In this document: piece by piece, positions 57,410 through 64,000 of the stretch
Layout of the letters: every line of letters starts with the position of its first letter
Numbering within the stretch: the stretch's first letter is position 1
Assembly: GCA_963932465.1 (NCBI GenBank)
Contig: OZ010790.1
Coordinates: 346,233,087 to 346,297,086, forward strand
Direction: 5' to 3'
DNA: 64,000 bases
Source of the DNA: Maratus speciosus
Taxonomy: Eukaryota > Arthropoda > Arachnida > Araneae > Salticidae
Made by a program: the position numbers and the translations under genes
The notes under the pieces: generated by a model
What the model was told of the DNA's origin: nothing
Seen by the model: only the letters and a program-made list of their open reading frames with translations
Database searches by the model: none

Positions 57410-57682
57410 TGTGGCTGCACGCGCAAATGTTTGGCTGCCACATGAATTCTGGCTCCCCTGCAAGCGCCAACGATTTCCTCCTCATGGCAAACCTGCCGCG
57501 ACCAGATCGAGCGTGTTGGAAGTTGGAAGTGCATTCACTCTTGTACCTGCTTGCATGCTGCTCAGAGCTCGTGCCTTTTGTCACGCGTATAACTTAAACG
57601 ATTTTTGATTTGTTAATATTTAAATAAATGGTAGTGTTTAACTGATCTAGTATTTCTTATCACTGAATAACACTAGCAACCA
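57410..57682 (+). repeat. 5' LTR
   Basis: 273 bp, TG...CA ended, directly repeated at 61853-62124. It contains 'aaataaatggtag' near its end, a candidate polyadenylation region. No clear TATA box. Short open frames within it on both strands are not genes. Confidence 0.93.
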
Positions 57683-57685
57683 TAA

Positions 57686-57703
57686 TGGTGACCCGAGAAA
57701 GTC
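57686..57703 (+). promoter_or_regulatory. Primer-binding site
   Basis: TGGTGACCCGAGAAAGTC follows the 5' LTR after three bases. TGG pairs with the CCA end of a primer tRNA, and the sequence should match a tRNA 3' end. I do not name the tRNA. Confidence 0.75.
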
Positions 57704-57906
57704 ATGCAAGATTTCTGATGAGTATTAGATAGTTTCTTCGGCCGGACCACGTGCTACGCCGCAACGGAAAGGAGGTAAGATGCATGTTTCATTTCTCCTC
57801 TGGTTTGGTTAGGAGTAATGTTCCCATTGCAAAATTAATGCACTTTATTATTTTTTCTCATTTTGTTTAAGTATTAATTGCTAGTAATTTAATAGAATTT
57901 AACCTT
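57704..57906 (+). other. Retrotransposon 5' leader
   Basis: Untranslated leader between the primer-binding site and gag. It includes 'ggaggtaaga', a possible splice donor, whose use is unproven. Confidence 0.5.
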
Positions 57907-58713
57907 TTGGGGGACAATATGCCAGACGACGTAAATAATAATGCTAGTAATGCCAAATTAGGTGTAAAGTTACCGCCGTTGTGGAAAACTAATATTAAAC
58001 TTTGGTTCGCGCAAGCAGAAAGCAATTTTGAGCTATCGGGTATTACTGTCGATGCCACAAAATACAACAATATTGTTGCAGCGATCGATCCAGAAACATT
58101 GTCTGCAGTGTCCGACATTTTATTAAACCCTCCACCAGACGACAAATACAAGACATTAAAAGACAGGTTAATTCAAGAATTTTCCGAATCTGAAAATAAA
58201 CAGATCCGGAAATTGTTATCGGAATTACAGTTAGGGGACGAAAAACCTTCCCACTTGTTAAGGAAAATGCAGCAGCTAGCCAAAAATTCAATTACTGATG
58301 ATTTTTTAAAGTCGTTGTGGTTTCAAAGGCTCCCTGCAGATATGCAAAGTATTTTGGCCGTAAGTTCTGAATCCCTTGAAAACTTGGCGAAAATGGCAGA
58401 CAAAATCGCCGAAGTACGATCGGACTCGGGAAATGTATACGCGATCGGCGAATCATCACACAGTAAATCGGCACTTACTGTCGAGTCTCAACAAAACGAA
58501 ATACCCGCACTCCGCGCGGAAATTGCTGCGTTATGTCAAAAAGTAGAAAGGTTGTCGCGATCGCGTTCGAGAGACCGATCACGTGGGCGATATTTCAAAT
58601 CGCCGCATCGGCAATTCGGCTCTGATGAATTTTGTTATTACCATCAAACATACGGAAAAAAAGCGCGTAAATGTAGGGAACCATCTAAATATAAAGAAAA
58701 TCCGGAAAACTAG
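57907..58713 (+). CDS. Gag polyprotein
   Basis: 268 residues, starting in context 'gacaatATG'. It forms the particle that packages element RNA. An acidic N-terminal ~150 residues resembles the capsid region of arthropod gypsy Gags ('PLWKTNIKLWFAQAESNFEL', 'LSELQLGDEKPSHLLRKMQ', 'LPADMQSILA'). This is followed by an arginine/serine-rich stretch (~218-230). The C-terminus CYYHQTYGKKARKC (~242-255) is the modified zinc knuckle seen in this group (C-x2-H spacing rather than CCHC). The frame appears intact. It overlaps the pol frame by about 19 bases, so Pol is probably made by a -1 frameshift. Confidence 0.9.
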   Translation: MGDNMPDDVNNNASNAKLGVKLPPLWKTNIKLWFAQAESNFELSGITVDATKYNNIVAAIDPETLSAVSDILLNPPPDDKYKTLKDRLIQEFSESENKQIRKLLSELQLGDEKPSHLLRKMQQLAKNSITDDFLKSLWFQRLPADMQSILAVSSESLENLAKMADKIAEVRSDSGNVYAIGESSHSKSALTVESQQNEIPALRAEIAALCQKVERLSRSRSRDRSRGRYFKSPHRQFGSDEFCYYHQTYGKKARKCREPSKYKENPEN

Positions 58714-59034
58714 AGTCGGCTATCGACATGCAAGTTTCGGCGACCTCAACGCCGGTAGCCCCTAAATCTTGTCGCTTATATGTTTTTGATAAAAGATCGC
58801 ATTTAAAATTTTTAGTCGATTCCGGATCTGATGTTTCGTGTATTCCACCTCCTAAAAATTCTAAAAAATTGCATCCAGACCCCTTACAATTATTTGCTGC
58901 AAATAACACAAAAATTTCTACATGTGGCTCAAAATTAATGAATGTCGACCTCGGTTTAAGGCGTAGTTTTGATTGGAAATTTTTAATAGCTAGTGTAGCT
59001 ATGCCAATTATTGGAGCTGATTTTCTAGAAAATT
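58695..59034 (+). pseudogene. Pol part 1: aspartic protease
   Basis: The frame opens after stops at 58686-58694, one base back (-1) relative to gag. It contains 'LKFLVDSGSDVSCIPPP', with the DSG active-site triplet of retroelement proteases, and 'IIGADFLENF', the second conserved ILG-like motif. The enzyme releases the mature Gag and Pol proteins. The frame breaks at about 59034, where reading continues +1 into the reverse transcriptase part, so this is a broken pol. Confidence 0.85.
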
Positions 59035-60111
59035 TTTGGTCTTCTCATTGACCTTAAACGGCATAGGCTTATTGATAGTATCACAAAACTTTCACAAGTT
59101 GGGATATTTGCACATTCGTCCCAGGACAGTTCTATCAAACTCATTTCAGGCAATTCTGATTATCACAAAATTTTATCAGAATATCCCAACCTTACAAAAA
59201 TTACCTCAAAACATGAACCAGTGCCGCATAACACTGTTCATTATATTGAAACTACTGGCCCGCCGGTTCATAGTAAGCCACGACGATTAAACCCTAAACT
59301 TTACGAAGCGGTTAAAAAAGAATTTCAATACATGATTGATCAGGGAATATGTAGACCTTCTAAATCTCCATGGTCTTCGTCAATACACGTGGTTACTAAA
59401 AGTGGTGGTAGTATCCGCCCAGTTGGGGATTATAGAAGATTAAATTCATGTACTACACCAGGCAGATATCCTATTCCCCATATTCAGGATTTTTCAAATG
59501 CACTTCATGGAAAACGAATATTTTCTAAAATTGATATTGTTAGAGCGTATTTCCATATCCCTGTACATCCTGACCACATACCAAAAACAGCAGTCTGTAC
59601 ACCATTTGACCTTTTTGAGTTCCCTTTTTTAAATTTTGGATTATGTAACGCGGCACAAACGTTCCAAAGATTTATGAATGAGATTCTGGGAGATTTACCT
59701 TTTTGTTTTGTCTATTTAGACGACGTACTCATTTTTAGTCAGGATGAAGCTGAACACAAAGTCTATTTACGTATGCTATTCGAAAGATTAGACGCATATG
59801 GACTTACAATTAATGCTTCAAAAACCTTATTCGGCGTCCCAGAAATTTCATTTTTAGGCCACCTTGTTTAACAGTGCGGTACAAAACCCCTCCCTGATAA
59901 GGTTGCACCCATATTAAATTACCCTCAACCTCAAACTATAAAAGATCTCCAAAGATTTCTTGGATTTTTGAATTTCTTTCGTCGGTTTTTGCCAAACATA
60001 GCTAAACATCAAACTGTTCTTAGCAACTATTTAAAAGGCGCCAAGAAAAATGACAAAACAAAAATTGAGTGGTCGGATGAGGCAGAGAGGGAATTTAAAA
60101 AATGTAAATAA
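59035..60111 (+). pseudogene. Pol part 2: reverse transcriptase with two stop codons
   Basis: The frame from 59035 runs through a linker and then 'RPVGDYRRLN', 'FSKIDIVRAYFHIPV', 'TPFDLFEFPF', 'GLCNAAQTFQRFMNE' and FVYLDDVLIFS (the YLDD catalytic box). It copies element RNA into DNA. 'MPFGL' is replaced by 'LNFGL'. A TAA at 59869-59871 interrupts 'FLGHLV'. The same frame resumes with 'LQRFLGFLNFFRRF', the connection domain, to a second TAA at 60109-60111. A one-base loss near 60127 then shifts into the RNase H frame. Confidence 0.9.
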
Positions 60112-60131
60112 TTACTTGTAAATGCAACCTG

Positions 60132-61694
60132 TTGGCACACCCGAAACCAGATGCTAATTTAGTTTTGCAAGTAGATGCTTCTGATTTCGGAATCGGGGGA
60201 GCCTTGTCACAATTGGTCGACAACGAATTGCAGCCCCTTGAAATTTTTTCTCGCAAACTTACCCAAGCTGAACGTGCTTACAGTGCATACGATAGAGAGC
60301 TACTTGCAGCATATGCTGGCATTAAACATTTTCGACACATGCTCGAAGCAAGGTGCTTCACACTCTTTACTGATCACAAACCTTTAACATTTGCTTTCCA
60401 GCAACGCACAGATAAACATTCACCAAGGCAGTCTAGACAATTGGATTTTATATCCCAGTTCACAACAGATATCCAACATATAAAAGGATCGGAAAATGTC
60501 ACTGCAGACACTCTTTCTAGGATTGCTACAATAACCATGCCAAATCCTATTGATTTCGAGGAAATTTCACAATTACATATAGATGACCCCGAATTGCAAG
60601 ATTTAATAGACAAACCGCAAAGTTTAGAACTTAAGAAAGTTACCTTGCCTGGTCATGTAACCCCAATCTATTGTGATTTTTCTACTGGTATTGCTAGACC
60701 GTACATTCCTGGTTCTCTCCGCAAACAAATTTTTTTTCAGTTGCATAATTTGTCTCATCCAGGAATCAGGAGCACAACTAAATTGATAAGATCTAGATTT
60801 ATTTGGCTATCCGTTAACAAAGATTGTGCAACTTGGGCAAGGCAATGTATCCCTTGCCAGAAAGCTAAAGTAAACAGGCATACTAAAACCCCATTGGGTT
60901 CATTCCCTAACCAATCTAAGAGATTTGATCATGTACATCTTGACCTTGTCGGCCCTCTTCCACCTTCCCAAGGCAACTCCTATTGTCTCACAATGATAGA
61001 CAGATTTACACGATGGCCAGAAGCTGTGGCTATCCCTGATATTAGTGCAGATACTGTGGCCACAGTCCTTTATAATCAATGGATCACGAGGTTCGGTTGC
61101 CCTTCCCATATCACAACAGACCAGGGAAGGCAGTTCGAAAGTCTGCTGTTTCAGTCGCTATCCAATTTCCTGGGAATAAAAAGAATTAGATCCTCTCCGT
61201 ACCACCCCCAAGCGAATGGAATGGTCGAGGAATTCCACCGCCCACTTAAAGCTGCCTTGAAGGCACACAGCACTGAACAGTGGACTGCAGCATTGCCCAC
61301 CATCCTACTGGGTTTCCGCACAGTGTTTAGAGAAGACATTCAGGCCACAACAGCAGACTTGGTCTATGGAACAAGCCTTCGGCTCCCAGGAGAATTCTTT
61401 GTCCCAACTGCAACAGATTCCTCACCTCAACGGTTCGTTGAAGATTTGAAACTGCACTTTAGGGACATTCGTCCCACACCTGCATCTAGGCACGGGGCCA
61501 GGCAAATTTTCGTTCATCCCCATCTAAAAGACTGTTCCCATGTGTTTGTTCGGCATGATGGGGTGAAAAAACCACTGCAAAACCCATATGATGGACCTTT
61601 CAAAGTTCTGGAAATGAACGAAAAAACTTTTATAATCGACTTCAATGGGCGTAAGTCCACCATCTCAATAGACAGGGTTAAGCCAGCCTTTTAA
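60132..61694 (+). pseudogene. Pol part 3: RNase H and integrase (long open frame)
   Basis: 520 open codons, but with no start of its own. RNase H: 'LQVDASDFGIGGALSQ' (~12-27), 'YDRELLAAYAGI' and 'TDHKPLTF', which degrade the RNA of the hybrid. Integrase: zinc finger H-x3-H...C-x2-C ('HNLSHPGI', 'CIPCQK'); catalytic core with D in 'HLDLVGPLP', D in 'TTDQGRQFE' and E in 'ANGMVEEFH'. The last two residues are 35 apart (D35E as counted). The C-terminal GPY/F-type module contains 'QNPYDGPFKVL'. The family usually has 'VERFHR'; here the residue after the catalytic E is E rather than R. Translation cannot reach this part without passing the upstream lesions. Confidence 0.92.
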
Positions 61695-61838
61695 ACATCG
61701 GACATTCCTGTTGATAAAGACTGTGTTCTCTCCAAAAACCCTGCAAAACCTGAAATCCGGACGACACAACCCACAGTTACGCGGTCGGGACGGACTGTAC
61801 GTTTCCCGGCACGTTTAATAGACTGAGAAGGATAACAT

Positions 61839-61852
61839 TGCGGGGGGAGTGT
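61839..61852 (+). promoter_or_regulatory. Polypurine tract
   Basis: The G-rich stretch 'gcggggggag' just before the 3' LTR is the expected plus-strand primer. Confidence 0.75.
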
Positions 61853-62124
61853 GTGGCTGCACGCGCCAAATGTTTGGATGCCACATGAATTCTGGCTCCC
61901 CTGCAAGCGCCAACGATTTACTCCTCATGGCAAACCTGCCGCGACCAGATCGAGCGTGTTGGAAGTTGGAAGCGCATTCACTCTTGTACCTGCTTGCACG
62001 CTGCTCTGAGCTCGTGCCTTTTGTCACGCGTATAACTTAAACGATTTTTGATTTGTTAATATTTAAATAAATGGTAGTATTTAACTGATCTAGTATTTTT
62101 TATCACTGAATACACTAGCAGCCA
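61853..62124 (+). repeat. 3' LTR
   Basis: 272 bp, TG...CA, nearly identical to 57410-57682, followed by TATAAG. Differences are scattered substitutions plus single-base indels near position 16 and near the 3' end. Confidence 0.93.
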
Positions 62125-62130
62125 TATAAG

Positions 62131-62947
62131 TATCAGAAAAGGATAACTTATTATCGAGATTTTTTCTTAGCTTTTCTCTTGTGCTCTGCCATAACTAAGG
62201 GAGGAGAGGGGTAGACGGAACAGCTGCCCTTGGTGCAGGATTTGGTAGAACGCAAAAATGAGGAATAACATAAAGGTTAAAAACAAAAGAAATGAATTTG
62301 TACCAATGAAGATTTTAATTTTACTTTGCATAGCTGGAAAATTTTATGTTCATCAAATTAGGCACAGAAATAAAAACAGAAAATGTGCTTAATTGGTCAA
62401 GTCAACTATTAACCCTCCCCCCCTCTTCCTCCCCAACACCCCATCTGTTCATCATGCAGACAAGGCATGGCCGACCATCTCCATATTAGGTTTGCCAGAT
62501 AAGGTTTTTCTATCCAATCGGATTATTTAACTCTCAAAATTCTGGGGGAAATTTTCTATTTGCTGATTCCAGTAATTTTGGATTATTAAGTTTTGCAGGT
62601 TATGATTTTGGAGCTTCTTTAGTATTAAATGCAAATTTCCTTAATTTTCCTTTTTTATTTCTTCTTCTGAACGTGTGCTTTATTTCTATGATTAAAACGC
62701 AGATTTTGTGTGTGTGTGTGCACACAGATCTTTGAAATTACACTTCAAACAATGTTCAATTAAAATTCCAACAAATGGTAACATGATTATTTTTACAAAC
62801 CGTAACTTATTCTACAGAACGTCATTTATTTCTCAAGTCATTTAATTCAGAAAGCCGTCACAAAATGTAGGACCACTCTATCGTGGAAAAAGTAGATTCA
62901 CTTTGAAAACGAGAACTTTTATCGGCATTTAAGCTATGAAGGTGACC
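62131..62947. other. Unassigned sequence between gypsy element and mariner
   Basis: Contains a (TG)n tract near 62706 and a C-rich stretch near 62417. No gene-like frame or element ends. Confidence 0.35.
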
Positions 62948-63856
62948 TACAGGTCTATCCAATAAGTAATGAGACTGATTTCGTAAGTTCGTTCCTTTGA
63001 CGATAATTTTACAAACACTTATTATTCTTCAAACTATCTTCCTTCTTCATTAATACACCGTTGTCAATAACTCTGCCACCCATTTATGCCCGCCTGGAAG
63101 TCTTCAACTGGAATGCTGTTTAGAACGCGCGTTACGTTTTCGTGCATGTTCTCCAAATTGTCGAAACGATGACCTCTTAAGTTGGATTTTAATCGAAGGA
63201 ATAGAAAAAAGTCTGGTGATGACCGATTGGAGCTGTACGGTGGTTCTAGCAGCGTTGCGATGCCAGGAACTGGGTCACTTTGAAAGATGTATTGGAACCA
63301 GCTTATCACAAATTTTCCACATTTGCTAGTTCTTGCGTGACAATTTGATGCACAGTCGATTTCGTAAATCCCAACGTCTCCGTAATCATTCGGACACTCA
63401 TCCGACAATCAGAGACCAAAAGCACTTACATTTTAGCCACATTGTCTGAAGTTCGAGAACTTGATGGACGCCCAACGCGTTGTCCGTCATCGATGTCCTC
63501 TCTTCCGTCTTTGAAGGCTTTGTGCCACATAACACTTGAGCCTTGAACAAAGAATCCTTCCCGTAGACTTCTTGTAATATGGGAAGCCTCTCAGTAGCCA
63601 ATTCGTTTAGTTTTACACAAAAATTTATGCCATATCTCTGCTCGACAGTCCACTTCATTCTGAAAACCTAACGCCACTTTCAAACACGTGTCTACTCCAT
63701 GAGTGAGCAGTGCGCTGCAAAGGCTTCAAGGCCAACTGACTTCTGCTAGAATATGTAACTGACAGCCTCCACCAGTGTCGCTCACAAACTCCGTCCCTTC
63801 GGCCTTCTGCTTGGCGCGAAAAATTCAGTTTCATTACTTAATGGGCTGACCATGTA
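62948..63856 (-). mobile_element. Internally deleted mariner element
   Basis: The ends 'acaggtctatccaataagta' and, inverted, 'acatggtcagcccattaagt' share the mariner tip pattern with 'taatga.actga' following. TA flanks both sides. Length is ~909 bp against ~1.3 kb for full mariners. The missing piece is the centre of the transposase gene. Confidence 0.85.
63010..63658 (-). pseudogene. mariner transposase, central deletion and frameshifts
   Basis: Starts at ATG 63658 with 'MKWTVEQRYGINFCVKLNEL' and 'ATERLPILQEVYG', the mariner DNA-binding start. Other frames give 'MSVRMITETLGF' and 'STVHQIVTQEL', the second helix-turn-helix, then 'KLVPIHLSK'. The text jumps to 'LLEPPYSSNRSSPDFFLFLR', corresponding to the 'PPYSPDLAPSDFFLF' motif with the last catalytic aspartate, then 'FDNLENMHENVTRVLNSIP' and 'EDFQAGINGWQ'. 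The part holding the first two catalytic aspartates is deleted. An in-frame stop follows 'WQSY'. The product cannot transpose. Confidence 0.88.
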
Positions 63857-64000
63857 TCTGATTTTTTTTATTCTATGCAGCAGGTTATGTCCTTGATCAT
63901 ACAGCTTGTGCCTGCTCTATAATATACAGTGTGTCGACGTATAACCTGACCGACCTTTATTTTCGCAACCGTTGGTCCTAGTTGCATACTTCCACTTACA
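63857..64000. other. Possible transposon tip at the window edge
   Basis: 'TATACAGTGTGTCGACG' at ~63925 has the TA + CAGTG form of Tc1-like ends and is followed by non-repetitive sequence. The partner end would lie beyond the window, so it cannot be confirmed. Confidence 0.25.

Larger units (their letters stand above)
57410..62124 (+). mobile_element. Complete Ty3/gypsy LTR retrotransposon
   Basis: 4715 bp bounded by direct LTRs and a 6-bp target duplication TATAAG (57404-57409, 62125-62130). Order is LTR, primer-binding site, gag, protease, reverse transcriptase, RNase H, integrase, polypurine tract, LTR. There is no envelope frame. The LTRs differ by about eight substitutions and two single-base indels by eye, so insertion is moderately recent. 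Pol carries two frameshifts and two stop codons, so the copy is defective. The integrase lies after RNase H, the Ty3/gypsy order. Confidence 0.95.

Noticed and set aside
57409..57608. Open frames of 62-69 codons at both LTRs
   Set aside because: They lie wholly within the LTRs and occur on both strands; LTR sequence is non-coding.
60374..61339. Several minus-strand frames opposite integrase
   Set aside because: They are antisense shadows of the well-supported RNase H-integrase frame.

Overview
The window looks like AT-rich, repeat-saturated nuclear DNA from an animal, most likely an arthropod and plausibly a spider or other arachnid. The grounds are the transposon fauna (maT-type DD37D, mariner, Tc1, hAT, Helitron, Penelope-type and Ty3/gypsy sequences together), spliced gene fragments, poly-A and (TA)n tracts, and no bacterial operon structure. 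The clade is inferred from protein motifs read by eye, not from a search.

Host genes are sparse. The one well-supported gene piece is the first coding exon (minus strand, 7288-7608) of a membrane-anchored SDR16C-type short-chain dehydrogenase. It ends in a perfect splice donor and its later exons are not visible to the left. A second, weaker candidate is a two-exon gene for a small secreted peptide on the minus strand (51441-51717). Almost everything else is transposon, transposon relic or satellite.

Layout. 1-5.4 kb: end of a tandem-repeat-bearing Helitron and copies of an unclassified dispersed repeat. 5.4-6.7 kb: a hAT with an exact 8-bp target duplication, carrying a nested GGGGAAAGTAGGG-ended element. 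9.3-14.3 kb: more copies of that element, including one inside a copy of its own kind. 14.7-25.5 kb: a 10.7-kb hAT-bounded unit with exact duplication TCGTAGTA, enclosing two interleaved giant inverted repeats made of a ~330-bp satellite. 25.5-29.6 kb: a Tc1 element split by a Helitron, itself split by a second Helitron and carrying a Penelope-type GIY-YIG fragment. 29.7-33.5 kb: a hAT holding a Helitron that holds another Helitron. 35.7-42.5 kb: a 6.8-kb hAT-bounded unit (duplication CTTTCCAT) enclosing inverted satellite arms, a minisatellite, a smaller hAT and a tRNA-derived SINE. 43.8-48.7 kb: a Helitron split by an unclassified transposon with an iterated GTGACTCACATTAC motif, in turn split by another transposon with an iterated GTCCAAATACCGGCTA motif. 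49.8-50.7 kb: a maT-type transposase relic. 52.2-55.5 kb: a 145-bp tandem array and Helitron remnants. 55.9-56.2 kb: a Tc1 relic. 57.4-62.1 kb: a complete but mutated Ty3/gypsy LTR retrotransposon. 62.9-63.9 kb: an internally deleted mariner.

The nested insertions calibrate each other: removing an inner element rejoins the outer one, which fixes several element boundaries to the base. The most unusual objects are the two hAT-bounded satellite palindromes and the unclassified GTGACTCACATTAC transposon.
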